A DNA stretch of 64,000 bases from assembly GCF_000263195.1 (NCBI RefSeq), contig NC_018748.1, forward strand, positions 2,604,001 to 2,668,000, given 5' to 3'. Of this stretch, positions 51,879 to 61,386 are shown one piece after another; the first letter of the stretch is position 1; every line of letters begins with the position of its first letter. Source of the DNA: Emticicia oligotrophica DSM 17448. Its GTDB lineage: Bacteria > Bacteroidota > Bacteroidia > Cytophagales > Spirosomataceae. The position numbers and the translations under genes are program-made. The notes beneath the pieces were generated by a model, which was not told the origin of the DNA, did not search any database, and saw nothing but the letters and a program-made list of their open reading frames with translations.

Positions 51879-52556
51879 TTGAAAAATACTACTGCCATAT
51901 TGGTTTTTTTGCAGGATGAATCTAAAGATGCATCTAATAAAAGGCTAACTCCTAAAAATAATATTGGGGCCAATCAATGGGTATTTAGTAAACTTAATAG
52001 TTTTGTTAAACAAGTTTCGGCAGCCACACAATTACCAGTTTTTTATTCTAATCAACTCATTTCTAAGTCATCAAAACCTTTTGGAATACAACTTTCTGAA
52101 GCAATTCAATTAGTTTTTGAGCAAGGTTTTGCAAAAGTTATATGTATTGGGAATGATTGTTTAGCACTCAATAAAGCCAAGCTTTTAGAAGCAGCCGAAA
52201 AATTAAATAATTCAGAAACTGTACTTGGTCCCGACCGACGCGGTGGCGTATATTTATTAGGGGTATCAAAAGAAAGTTTCGAGCCTTCAACCTTCGAAAA
52301 TCTCGCTTGGCAAAGTGGGAAAATGCTTCAAAGCTATCTAAATCAATATGGTAATCAGCAGATTGAATGGCTTGAAACATTAGCCGATATTCATACTTTT
52401 GAAGAATTAAAAGGCTATCAACACGCCAAACATTTGATAGCATTCCTAGTACAAACTATTCAACAAAAGTATTCTTCTTTTCAAGAATTAAGCGTGTTTA
52501 TTTTCAAACTTTGCACTAATTCTTATCATTTATTAAGGGCTCCTCCTTCGATTTAA
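51879..52556 (+). CDS. DUF2064 family glycosyltransferase-like protein of the arsenosugar cluster type
   Basis: A 225-residue GT-A-like protein. Its start is a TTG: the frame is closed upstream at 51849 and no ATG is available, and TTG AAA AAT gives MKNTTAILVF. The family pattern is visible: VICIGNDCLALNKAKLLEAA, then VLGPDRRGGVYLLGV, close to the DUF2064/TIGR04282 style. Such proteins accompany ArsS and are thought to add a sugar in arsenosugar synthesis. It is followed by an AhpD-like protein (52641) and arsS (53071). The C-terminal 50 residues look less conserved. Confidence 0.82.
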   Translation: MKNTTAILVFLQDESKDASNKRLTPKNNIGANQWVFSKLNSFVKQVSAATQLPVFYSNQLISKSSKPFGIQLSEAIQLVFEQGFAKVICIGNDCLALNKAKLLEAAEKLNNSETVLGPDRRGGVYLLGVSKESFEPSTFENLAWQSGKMLQSYLNQYGNQQIEWLETLADIHTFEELKGYQHAKHLIAFLVQTIQQKYSSFQELSVFIFKLCTNSYHLLRAPPSI

Positions 52557-52640
52557 AAACAAACATGCTTAAATTTTTATAAATCGGTCAATTCAGATCG
52601 ATGCCTAATTATGCATTTTTTAAATCAAAACAAATTCCCA

Positions 52641-52976
52641 ATGAAAGCATATTACAACTCTGATGACTTAGCAAAATTTGGAAAAATAGGTGAGTTTGGC
52701 GGACAAGATTTGGCCAAAAAGTTTTTTGATTATTACGGAGAAACATTTAAAGAAGGAGCTTTGACCGAACGTGAAAAATCGTTAATAGCACTGGCAGTTG
52801 CCCATACTATGCAGTGTCCTTATTGTATAGATGCCTATACGGCTGACACTTTGGCTAAAGGTTGCACCGAAGACGAAATGATGGAGGCAGTACATGTTTC
52901 GGCAGCAATGGCGGCTGGTGTGAAACTCGTACATAGTGTGCAGATGATCAATAAGGCTAAAGAACTAATGATGTAA
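52641..52976 (+). CDS. AhpD/carboxymuconolactone decarboxylase-like protein of the ArsS cluster
   Basis: A 111-residue protein from the ATG at 52641; the upstream ATG at 52611 adds ten atypical residues. The redox pair CPYC lies in HTMQCPYCIDAYT, followed by the helix TADTLAKGCTEDEMMEAVHVSAAMAAG, as in the peroxidase-like family that accompanies ArsS. It may act as a peroxidase or thiol partner in arsenosugar synthesis; this is known only by genomic association. It lies 84 bases after the glycosyltransferase and 94 before arsS. Confidence 0.85.
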   Translation: MKAYYNSDDLAKFGKIGEFGGQDLAKKFFDYYGETFKEGALTEREKSLIALAVAHTMQCPYCIDAYTADTLAKGCTEDEMMEAVHVSAAMAAGVKLVHSVQMINKAKELMM

Positions 52977-53070
52977 ATATATTTTGATAAAAAATGTGCA
53001 AGGGTTGGAGAAACATTGACACCAAACAGATAGTCCGATAATCTGCGGAGTACCGCTCTAATAAAATTAT

Positions 53071-54132
53071 ATGAATCCTGTAAAAAGTTTAAAAGCTCAA
53101 AAGAGCCAATTAGGAGAATCTGCCTTTCAGTTAAAGGTTTTAAACGACCGCGAGCTTTTAGGTCGTGAAATGCCTTTATTTAAAGAAAAACTTTCAGAAA
53201 TAAACTTGTTTCCACTAAAACCTACTAAGCTTGAGATTTTTCAGATTAACGTAGGTAAGATGTGTAATCAGGTATGCAAACATTGCCACGTAGATGCAGG
53301 TCCTGACCGTAAAGAAATTATGACTCGTGAAACCATGCAGTATTGCGTGGATATTCTAAAGAAATATAAATTCACTACTGTTGACTTAACGGGTGGAGCA
53401 CCCGAAATGAATAATAATTTTAGGTGGTTTGTAGAAGAAATTCGCAAAGCTGATGCGAACATAAAAATAATTGTTCGATGTAATTTGACGATTATATTGG
53501 CAAATCCTAAATACCACGATTTACCTGAATTCTTCAAAGAAAATAGAGTAGAGGTGGTTTCTTCATTGCCAGCTACGAATGCTAACCGTACAGATTCACA
53601 GCGTGGTGATGGCGTTTTTGAAGATTCTATCAAGGCCCTTCAAATGCTCAACGCCGTTGGGTATGGAATGGAAGATACAGGTCTAATTCTCAACTTAGTT
53701 TATAACCCAGCAGGAGCATTTTTGCCGTCGAGCCAAACTGGTTTGGAGAAAGAGTTTAAGCGTGTGCTGAAAACAAAATTCAATATTGAGTTCAACTCAC
53801 TTTTTGCCATCACCAATATTCCAATTAGTCGTTATCTCGATTATTTGCTTGTAAGTGGCAATTACAGTACTTACATGGAAAAGCTCATTGCTGCTTATAA
53901 CCCTGTAGCAGCTACCAATGTCATGTGCCGTAATACGCTTTCGATTGGTTGGGATGGTTATCTATATGATTGCGATTTTAATCAAATGCTTGATTTGAAA
54001 GTAGCAGCTGGAGCAAAGCATATCAGCGAGTTTGATTACGATGAGCTAAGTAATCGGTCGGTAATTGTAAACCAGCATTGTTATGGCTGCACAGCGGGTG
54101 CTGGTAGCTCGTGTGGAGGTGAAGTTGCCTAA
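53071..54132 (+). CDS. arsS: Arsenosugar biosynthesis radical SAM protein ArsS
   Basis: A 353-residue radical SAM enzyme. The cluster motif is CNQVCKHC (Cys65, Cys69, Cys72), followed by VDLTGGAPEMN, which is the SAM-binding GGxP-type strand. The C-terminal Cys-rich part YGCTAGAGSSCGG (Cys340, Cys348) corresponds to the site that is selenocysteine in some relatives; here it is cysteine throughout. ArsS is thought to make dimethylarsinoyl ribose precursors by using SAM. The upstream glycosyltransferase and AhpD-like protein support this. An arsM methyltransferase is not visible in the window. Confidence 0.92.
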   Translation: MNPVKSLKAQKSQLGESAFQLKVLNDRELLGREMPLFKEKLSEINLFPLKPTKLEIFQINVGKMCNQVCKHCHVDAGPDRKEIMTRETMQYCVDILKKYKFTTVDLTGGAPEMNNNFRWFVEEIRKADANIKIIVRCNLTIILANPKYHDLPEFFKENRVEVVSSLPATNANRTDSQRGDGVFEDSIKALQMLNAVGYGMEDTGLILNLVYNPAGAFLPSSQTGLEKEFKRVLKTKFNIEFNSLFAITNIPISRYLDYLLVSGNYSTYMEKLIAAYNPVAATNVMCRNTLSIGWDGYLYDCDFNQMLDLKVAAGAKHISEFDYDELSNRSVIVNQHCYGCTAGAGSSCGGEVA

Positions 54133-54238
54133 GAAGTATTCGGTTCTCAAAATAATCATGAACACTATTCTTTGAGCTTTCAAACTTGAAGAAAAAGGTA
54201 TGTTTTTGCCTAAGTGTATTAATCTTGAATAAATTATC

Positions 54239-57200
54239 ATGACTAATAAAATTACTAAAAATATAATATTGGTGTTGTCTGGCCTGATACTTTCGTTATC
54301 AGCTATGGCTCAGCAAAATAGAAAAATTACTGGAAAAATTATCGATTCTGAAAATCGAATGGCGATTGTTGGAGCCAGTATAAGTGCCATCAATGGAAAG
54401 AATGTTGTAGGAACAGTAACTAACGAAAATGGTGAATTTACGCTAAATATTGACTCAAAAACTCAACAAATAAAAGTTTCATCTGTTGGTTATAAAACCC
54501 AAGAAGTAGCATTAGGAGGGCAATCTGAATTGACGATTCGTTTAGAGTCAGGAGAAGTTTTGGGTGAGGTAGTTGTAACTGCTCTTGGTTTAGAACGACA
54601 ATCGAGAAACCTTGGTTATGCAGTACAACAAATAGATGCCAAAGAAGTAAGTAAAGTCAAATCAACTAATTTTTTAGATAATTTGGCTGGAAAAATTGCA
54701 GGTGTAAATATAACAGCGGGTTCAACGGGGGTTGGTTCAACTACACGTATAAGTATAAGGGGAGAGTCATCATTTACAAATACTAATCCACTTTTTGTAG
54801 TAGATGGTATTCCGATTAACAATAATACAATTGTTAATAATGTGAACGATGATGCCAATGGTTTCATGGAAGTTGATTTCGGAAATGGAGCGATGGAGGT
54901 AAACCCTGATGACATTGAGTCGGTTACAGTGCTAAAAGGGCCATCGGCGGCGGCACTTTATGGTACCCGTGCATCGAATGGGGTAATTATTATCAAGACT
55001 AAAACAGGAGCAAAATCTAGGGGGATAGGTATTTCATTCAATTCTTCGAATTACGCTGAAACACCTTTTCAACTACCAGTTTTTCAGAATACTTTTGGTT
55101 TAGGTAATAGTGGACAATATGCTTACAAAGATGGACTTGGTGGGGGTATCAATGATAATATCACCTACAGTTATGGCCCCAAATTAGATGCTGGTCTGTC
55201 ATTACCACAGTATGATAGCCCCGTTACATTAGTCAATGGTCAAGTAGTTAGGGCGGGCGATGTAGCGATTCATGGTGGTTTACCAATTACGCCTACACCC
55301 TTTGTTGCTTACCCCAATAATCTAAAGGATTTCTATCAGACGGGTCATACTACCATCAATAACTTAGCCTTTACTGCTGGCAATGAAAAAGGTAATTTTC
55401 GTCTTTCAATGACAGATTTAAATAGTAAATCATATATTCCAGGAGTAGATTTGAAGCGTCGAACGGTCTCAACAGCTTTTAATTTTTCGCCTATTTCTAA
55501 GCTTAAAATTACTTCAAATATAAATTATGTAAACGCCGGAAGTTCGAACCGACCAGCTACCAAATACGGCTCAGAGAATATTAATTATGCAATGGTGGCG
55601 TGGTTCGGACGCTCAAATAATATCGAACCGCTTAAAAACTATTGGCAACCGGGTTTAGAAAATGTTCAACAGTTCTCCTATAATTACACCTATTTCGATA
55701 ACCCATATTTTACGCTCTACGAAAACCGTAATGCTTTTAATCGAGACCGTGTTTTTGGAAACCTCTCGGCTCGCTACGAATTTACACCAGAGCTTTCTTT
55801 GCAAGTACGTACAGGAATGGATTACCAAAATGAAGACCGTACTTTCCGCCGTGCTTTTAGCTCGAATCGATTTAAAACTGGGGCTTATGCTGAGCAAAAC
55901 GTATTTTATCGAGAAATAAACTCCGACTTCATGCTCAACTACACAAAAAAACTTGGGGTATTGAGTGTGGATATTTCTGCGGGAGGCAATCGCATGGATC
56001 AACGAGCGGTCAATGAACAAGTACAGGCTCTTTCTCTGGCACAGCCCGGCGTATATGCTTTATCAAATGCAGCTTCTCCTTTGGAATACTATCAGGCAGT
56101 TGGTAATAAACGCATCAATAGCTTGTATGGTTTAGCAAAATTTAGCTTTAAGGATTTTCTGTTTGTAGATATTACTGGTAGAAACGATTGGTCGAGTGCT
56201 TTAGCAACTGCTACTTCATCGGCCAATACTTCTTTCTTTTATCCATCCGTTTCTGCTGGTTTAGTTGTTTCTAACTTTGTAAAATTACCAATGGCTATTT
56301 CTTTCTTAAAACTTCGTGCAAGCTATGCACAAGTAGGAAATGATACTAGTCCTTTCCAAACTATCGGAACTTTCGTGGCTCGTACGCCTGTGGGGGGCTT
56401 ACCTACTTTCAGCGACCAAAGTCAAATCTCGAATGCAAATCTGAAGCCTGAAAGTATTAGTTCGACCGAATTAGGTGCAGATATTAGATTCTTGAATGAT
56501 AAAATCAAACTCGATGTTACTTACTTCAATGCTCTTAATAAAAATCAGATAATTTCTTTGCCTATTGCTTTATCATCTGGGTATGTTCAACAAAGTGTCA
56601 ATGGTGGAGCGGTGCGAAGTAAGGGGCTAGAGGTAGTGCTTGATTTATTACCGATTCGTACGCAAGAATTTTCTTGGCGAAGTACTTTCAATTTTTCTAC
56701 TTATAAAAATATTGTTGAAAAACTCCCAATTCCTGGACAAACCATTACTCTGGCTTATAACCGAATTTATGATAGCGTAAATCAAACGGTATGGTATCAA
56801 GTACAAGTGGGCGGCCGAATGGGTGATATGTACGGAACTGGCTATTTGAAAAACGAAAAAGGAGAATTTATTATCGGCAAAGATGGACGCTATATTGTAA
56901 ACAATAACCTCATTAAATTGGGTAACTATAATCCTGATTTTATGTTGGGTTTCAATAATTCTTTGAGCTACAAAAACTTCCAATTAGGTTTTCTATTTGA
57001 TTGGCGACAAGGTGGAAAATTGGTCTCTCGCACCTTAGCGTTAGCCGCAGTCGCAGGACAATTAATAGAAACCGAAAATCGCCCTACTGCTGGTATTATA
57101 GCCAAAGGCGTAGTGAATGTTGGAACTATCGAAAATCCTAATTATCAGCCAAATACGGTTGCTCTAAATGCAGAAACGTATTATCGAATGTATTATGACC

Positions 57201-57472
57201 GTAACCACGAAGAAAATAATACTTACAATGCTTCCTACTTGAAACTACGTGAGGTATTGATAGGCTATGAACTACCCAAATCTTGGTTAAAAAATAAGAT
57301 TGAAAGTCTAAATGTATCGCTTATAGGAAGAAACTTGTATGCATTCAGTCATATACCACATTTCGATCCTGAGCAGTTTGGTTTTCAAGGGCAAAAGTTG
57401 ATGTCAGGAGTGGAAGATATGAGTTATCCAACCACTCGTAGTTTTGGAATTAAGTTAGGTATAACCTTCTAA
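54239..57472 (+). CDS. SusC/RagA-type TonB-dependent outer-membrane transporter (second copy)
   Basis: A 1077-residue transporter. It has a signal peptide (to about SAMAQ, 25), a carboxypeptidase-like N-domain, EVVVTALG at 110-117, a plug domain with LFVVDGIPINN and LKGPSAAALYGTRASNGVIII, and a barrel ending FGIKLGITF. It lies 106 bases after arsS, on the same strand, so co-transcription is possible. With the following SusD-like gene it forms a normal uptake pair. Substrate is unknown; context offers the unusual option of organic arsenic or a sugar linked to it, but this is speculative. Confidence 0.94.
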   Translation: MTNKITKNIILVLSGLILSLSAMAQQNRKITGKIIDSENRMAIVGASISAINGKNVVGTVTNENGEFTLNIDSKTQQIKVSSVGYKTQEVALGGQSELTIRLESGEVLGEVVVTALGLERQSRNLGYAVQQIDAKEVSKVKSTNFLDNLAGKIAGVNITAGSTGVGSTTRISIRGESSFTNTNPLFVVDGIPINNNTIVNNVNDDANGFMEVDFGNGAMEVNPDDIESVTVLKGPSAAALYGTRASNGVIIIKTKTGAKSRGIGISFNSSNYAETPFQLPVFQNTFGLGNSGQYAYKDGLGGGINDNITYSYGPKLDAGLSLPQYDSPVTLVNGQVVRAGDVAIHGGLPITPTPFVAYPNNLKDFYQTGHTTINNLAFTAGNEKGNFRLSMTDLNSKSYIPGVDLKRRTVSTAFNFSPISKLKITSNINYVNAGSSNRPATKYGSENINYAMVAWFGRSNNIEPLKNYWQPGLENVQQFSYNYTYFDNPYFTLYENRNAFNRDRVFGNLSARYEFTPELSLQVRTGMDYQNEDRTFRRAFSSNRFKTGAYAEQNVFYREINSDFMLNYTKKLGVLSVDISAGGNRMDQRAVNEQVQALSLAQPGVYALSNAASPLEYYQAVGNKRINSLYGLAKFSFKDFLFVDITGRNDWSSALATATSSANTSFFYPSVSAGLVVSNFVKLPMAISFLKLRASYAQVGNDTSPFQTIGTFVARTPVGGLPTFSDQSQISNANLKPESISSTELGADIRFLNDKIKLDVTYFNALNKNQIISLPIALSSGYVQQSVNGGAVRSKGLEVVLDLLPIRTQEFSWRSTFNFSTYKNIVEKLPIPGQTITLAYNRIYDSVNQTVWYQVQVGGRMGDMYGTGYLKNEKGEFIIGKDGRYIVNNNLIKLGNYNPDFMLGFNNSLSYKNFQLGFLFDWRQGGKLVSRTLALAAVAGQLIETENRPTAGIIAKGVVNVGTIENPNYQPNTVALNAETYYRMYYDRNHEENNTYNASYLKLREVLIGYELPKSWLKNKIESLNVSLIGRNLYAFSHIPHFDPEQFGFQGQKLMSGVEDMSYPTTRSFGIKLGITF

Positions 57473-57496
57473 AAGTTTTCCCTAAAAAATACAGAA

Positions 57497-58939
57497 ATGA
57501 AGAAATTTGATAAATATATTATTGCAATATTATTGGTAAGTGGTGTAAGCTGTACGAATAATTTCGAGAAGTTAAATATTAATCCAACTGCCCCTGTTGA
57601 TGTTCAACCCGAACTTTTACTTAGAAAAGAATTGTTCGATTATGCCGACCAAATGTCGTATGAAGGTTTTGTGGCGGGTAATTTATTGGGGCAATTATTC
57701 ACCGCCATTGATTTTAATTTATTCGACCGCCATAGTCTAACAGAACCACAATATGGAGGAAATCCTTGGCCTTTTCTCTATGAAAATCTGCGTGATAACG
57801 AGATTCTCCTGGCCAAATCAAAAGGAAATGCTGCTTATGCTGTTTATGAAGGACCTGCTTTGATTTACAAGGCTTATTTAGCAAGCGTGCTAACTGACCT
57901 CTACGGCGATGTGCCCTATTCAGAGGCCTTGAAGGGTAAGGAAGGCAATGTAACTCCTAGGTTTGATACCCAAAGAGATATTTATTTGGGAAAAGGAGGA
58001 ATAATTGAAAACTTAGATGCGGCTATTGCAGCCATCACGAATTATAAAGGAGCTCCAAAACTACAAGGTGATATTATCTTCAATGGTGACCTTAGTAAGT
58101 GGAAAAGTTTTGCTAATTCATTGAAGTTCAAGGCTTTGATGCGTATTTCAGCAAAAGAGAATGTAGCCGAGCAATTAAAACAAATCTATGCCAGCGGAGA
58201 CTACATAAAAGATGCTACACAAAATGCAGTATATGCATTTACGGCTTCACAACCGAATAATTTTCGTATGTCAACAGCACGTATTGGCGATTTTAATTTA
58301 TTCATTATGTCGGAAACGATGGATGAAATATTAACTAAATTGGATGACCCCCGCAAGCAAGTTTTATTCCGCCCTACTGCCAACAATGCAAATGTCTACA
58401 AAGGATTATTGAATGGCCCTGATGCCTCAAAACTATCTATATCGGTTGGAAATTATTCGTTTTCAGGCCGAATTTTTAGAGAAGATGCGGGTAAATTAAA
58501 AGCCAATTTTTTAACAAGTTTTGAAATGAATTTCTTGCTTGCCGAAGCAGCAGAGAAAGGCTTAATTACTGCCGATGCCAAAGTTTTGTATGAAACTGGC
58601 GTGAGTCAGGCATTCGATTATTGGTATTCAACCATGCCTGCAAATTATCTGAAAACGGGTCCTGCTGCATATAAAATCGGTGGGGCAAATCCAATCGAAC
58701 AGATTATTACCCAGAAATGGATAGCCAATATAATAAATGGTTATGAAGGCTGGACAGAGTTCCGTCGAACAGGATTCCCGAAATTTAAAACAATTGCTGC
58801 CAGTTTAAACCAAAATCTTATTCCCGTGCGAATGCCTTATCCAACCACCGAAGATGCTCTAAATAATGTGAACTTCAAGTCCGCAGCTGAAAAAACCAAT
58901 AAAAATAGCATCAATTCATCAGTTTGGTGGGATAATTAA
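57497..58939 (+). CDS. SusD/RagB-family outer-membrane lipoprotein (second copy)
   Basis: A 480-residue lipoprotein with lipobox VSGVSC (Cys19) and SusD core features: LNINPTAPVDVQPELLLRKE, LTDLYGDVPYSEALKG, and IITQKWIANIINGYEGWTEFRRTG. It starts 24 bases after the SusC-like stop, so the two are surely co-expressed and form a surface complex. Compared with the first SusD, the sequence is clearly different, so the two pairs do not look like a recent duplication. Confidence 0.92.
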   Translation: MKKFDKYIIAILLVSGVSCTNNFEKLNINPTAPVDVQPELLLRKELFDYADQMSYEGFVAGNLLGQLFTAIDFNLFDRHSLTEPQYGGNPWPFLYENLRDNEILLAKSKGNAAYAVYEGPALIYKAYLASVLTDLYGDVPYSEALKGKEGNVTPRFDTQRDIYLGKGGIIENLDAAIAAITNYKGAPKLQGDIIFNGDLSKWKSFANSLKFKALMRISAKENVAEQLKQIYASGDYIKDATQNAVYAFTASQPNNFRMSTARIGDFNLFIMSETMDEILTKLDDPRKQVLFRPTANNANVYKGLLNGPDASKLSISVGNYSFSGRIFREDAGKLKANFLTSFEMNFLLAEAAEKGLITADAKVLYETGVSQAFDYWYSTMPANYLKTGPAAYKIGGANPIEQIITQKWIANIINGYEGWTEFRRTGFPKFKTIAASLNQNLIPVRMPYPTTEDALNNVNFKSAAEKTNKNSINSSVWWDN

Positions 58940-58955
58940 GCATAAAAATTCAAAA

Positions 58956-59090
58956 ATCCTGAAGGGATGATAAGATTATAGCAAGCGTAATAATTACAGA
59001 TATTTTGAATCTCGAAGAGATGAAATAATTTTGTAATGTCGTTTCGGCGGTCTATAATTGTTTCAGTCCTTCGAGGTTCTGTTTTTCAAA
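58956..59090. repeat. Short hairpin repeats between susD and the symporter
   Basis: ATCCT-GAA-GGGAT (58956-58968) and ATCTC-GAA-GAGAT (59009-59021) are small GAA-loop hairpins of the same form as those at 30052-30082. A third, CAG-T-CCT-TCG-AGG-TT-CTG, lies near 59070-59088. The first ATG of the longer symporter frame (59036) falls inside this repeat, a reason to prefer the later start at 59114. Confidence 0.5.
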
Positions 59091-59113
59091 ATACACCGTT
59101 AAAAATAAACAAT

Positions 59114-60472
59114 ATGAGTACACTTACGTGGCAATGGATAATCTTAATAGCGGTCAATATTGTACTGTTTTGGGTTTCACCATGGTCAACAAAAGTCAAT
59201 GATTTTTTTAGAGGTAGCCATAATGATGAGCCACCTAGTGCTTTTCTATTGACCAGTAGTTTAGTGATTTGTTGGTTATTTGCCAAATCAATAACTAATG
59301 CTGCCGATTTAGGTTTCCAATTTGGCATTGTGGGTGGTGTGGCTTATGCAGGCTATTACTTATCGTTTTTGGTGGCTGGGCTAATTATTTATCGTATGCG
59401 TACGAAGGGTAATTATCAGAGTATTCATCAATTCTTACAAACTAAGTATGGGCAAGGGGCAGTTGTTTTATTTACGATTCTGATAGGATTTCGATTGTTG
59501 AATGAAATTTGGTCGAACACTATGATTGTTGGGAGTTATTTCGGTGAAAAGGGAAGTATACCTTATTTTGCTTCTCTTACAGTTTTTACGCTTCTTACAC
59601 TTGCCTACACACTTAAAGGAGGGATGCGAACCTCTATTATCACCGACCTTATTCAAATGTCTTTTTTTGTACTATTGATGGTCATGATTTTGGGAATCAT
59701 CATTCCAGAAACTGATGGAGGAGTAAAAACATTCATACAGAGTGGCAATTGGTCAATGGCTCAAGGGGTTAATCTACTTTTGGTAGCTTTGATTCAAGTC
59801 TTAAGTTATCCATTTCATGACCCCATACTCACTGACCGAGGTTTTATTTCGAGCCCTAAAACAACACTTAAATCATATCTATGGGCTACCATAATCGGAG
59901 CCTTATGCATCATATTATTTAGCTTTGTGGGTATTTTTGCCAAAATAAGAGCTTTAGATGCTCCTGCAACTATCGGGGTAGCGAAATTTTTAGGTACGAG
60001 TTTATTATTGGTTATGAATACCATTATGCTTACTTCTGCCGCAGCTACCATTGATTCTACTTTTACCTCAACTGCTAAATTAGTACATATTGATTTACTG
60101 AAAGAAAAAGGTATCAGCGTTTCAAAGGCTCGGCTTACGATGACAGCCATTGCTGTTCTGGGCACAATACCTATATTCTTTAACCCCGAAATATTATCAG
60201 CAACCACGATTAGTGGCACAATGGTCATGGGACTTGCACCAATATTTATCTTTTGGAACATAGACGCCCCTCAAATTTCCTATTTTGCCTCAGTTATTTC
60301 GGGAGTTATTTTTGGTTTTTGGATGATTTTTTATCCAGTTCCATCATTTATGTTGATTTCTGAAGGAAAATATGCCGATTTGTTAAGCATCAATTTCTTC
60401 GGTACAATCGTATGTTTTATTGTTTTTTTATTACCAGTTTTATTTAGAAAGAAAATTGAGTCAGTTAACTAA
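59114..60472 (+). CDS. Sodium:solute symporter family transporter
   Basis: About 452 residues from the ATG at 59114 (the 59036 start would translate repeat DNA). It has about 12 membrane segments. Conserved parts include KSITNAADLGFQFGIVGG, the broken first-core helix, and LTSAAATIDSTFTSTAKL in the eighth-helix region, which carries Ser/Thr sodium ligands. The solute is unknown. It follows the SusCD pair and overlaps the next gene, so it may move the same compound across the inner membrane. Confidence 0.88.
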   Translation: MSTLTWQWIILIAVNIVLFWVSPWSTKVNDFFRGSHNDEPPSAFLLTSSLVICWLFAKSITNAADLGFQFGIVGGVAYAGYYLSFLVAGLIIYRMRTKGNYQSIHQFLQTKYGQGAVVLFTILIGFRLLNEIWSNTMIVGSYFGEKGSIPYFASLTVFTLLTLAYTLKGGMRTSIITDLIQMSFFVLLMVMILGIIIPETDGGVKTFIQSGNWSMAQGVNLLLVALIQVLSYPFHDPILTDRGFISSPKTTLKSYLWATIIGALCIILFSFVGIFAKIRALDAPATIGVAKFLGTSLLLVMNTIMLTSAAATIDSTFTSTAKLVHIDLLKEKGISVSKARLTMTAIAVLGTIPIFFNPEILSATTISGTMVMGLAPIFIFWNIDAPQISYFASVISGVIFGFWMIFYPVPSFMLISEGKYADLLSINFFGTIVCFIVFLLPVLFRKKIESVN

Positions 60473-61283
60473 AAATATTGGAGAAATAAGCGGAAAAATT
60501 TTGGTTTTTGGAGGTATTTACTCCAATTACCAATCACTGGAAGAACTTCGTCGAATTGCTGATGAGGCTCAAATTCCACCACAAAATATTATTTGCACTG
60601 GTGATATTGTGGGCTATTGTGCTTCTCCGAGCGAATGTATTGATTTTGTGGAAGATTGGGGTATTTGGGCTATTCAGGGAAATGTAGAGCAAAACTTAAT
60701 CAATGAGACGGAGGATTGTGGCTGTAATTTTGAGGAAGGCAGTAGATGTGATATCTTTTCGAAACAATGGTTCCCGTTCGCGGTCATGCAAATGACTGAA
60801 CGTAACCTTAATTTTCTTGCTCAACTTCCAGAAAGACTCACTTTTGAATATGCCAAACAAAAAATTGAAGTAATTCATGGCTCTTATGAGCATATTTCGG
60901 AGTTTATCTTTCGCTCTACCGATTGGGCCGTAAAAGCTTACAATTTCTCAAAAACTAATGCCAATGTAGTTTTAGCAGGGCATTGTGGCTTACCATTCGG
61001 GCAAGAAAAAGCTGGTAAATATTGGCTCAACGCAGGGGTGATTGGAATGCCGGCCAATGATGGTACGCCCCGCGTATGGTATTTGATTTTGGATGATGCT
61101 GATGGACAGTTTTCATATAAATTTCACAATTATGAATATGAATCTTTTGAGGCAAATCAATTGATGCTTGAAAATGGCTTACCCTATTCATATTCTGAAA
61201 CACTCTTGACTGGTATTTGGGATAATAATGAAATCTTACCTGATGAGGAAACCGCTCTTCAAGGAATACCGATTGAATTTTAA
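60456..61283 (+). CDS. Metallophosphatase-family protein with a cysteine-rich insert
   Basis: About 275 residues if started at the TTG 60456, overlapping the symporter stop by 17 bases; the frame extends to a TTG at 60420. No ATG fits the start. The fold is calcineurin-like: FGGIYSNYQSLEEL in place of the usual GDxHG start, CTGDIVGYCASPSECIDF with the metal-binding GDIVGY, and IQGNVEQNL (GNxE instead of GNHD). A Cys-rich insert (CGC......C, in NETEDCGCNFEEGSRCDIF) follows. The later HGSYEHIS and AGHCGLPF (GH motif) complete the site. The altered first motif lowers certainty that it is an ordinary phosphatase. Joint expression with the symporter is very likely. Confidence 0.75.
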   Translation: MSQLTKNIGEISGKILVFGGIYSNYQSLEELRRIADEAQIPPQNIICTGDIVGYCASPSECIDFVEDWGIWAIQGNVEQNLINETEDCGCNFEEGSRCDIFSKQWFPFAVMQMTERNLNFLAQLPERLTFEYAKQKIEVIHGSYEHISEFIFRSTDWAVKAYNFSKTNANVVLAGHCGLPFGQEKAGKYWLNAGVIGMPANDGTPRVWYLILDDADGQFSYKFHNYEYESFEANQLMLENGLPYSYSETLLTGIWDNNEILPDEETALQGIPIEF

Positions 61284-61311
61284 AAGAAATGACCGAGTAT
61301 AGAAAATTGTA

Positions 61312-61338
61312 AGGGCAAATTTCAATTTGCCCTATTTT
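61312..61338 (+). terminator. Intrinsic terminator after the metallophosphatase gene
   Basis: AGGGCAAATT (61312-61321) pairs with AATTTGCCCT (61324-61333), then ATTTTTG. It closes the run of same-strand genes beginning at 51879. Confidence 0.8.
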
Positions 61339-61386
61339 TGTGCCTTTTGAAGAGAATCGTACCTTTGCAGAAGAAATAGAATTTTT

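Noticed and set aside
53000-53070. Possible tRNA-like or selenocysteine-related fold before arsS
   Set aside because: Only a five-base CAGAT/ATCTG stem is present, no tRNA arms are formed, and ArsS here uses Cys, so no SECIS element is needed.
59036-59113. Upstream start of the sodium:solute symporter
   Set aside because: The added residues are encoded by hairpin-repeat DNA and do not look like a membrane protein start.
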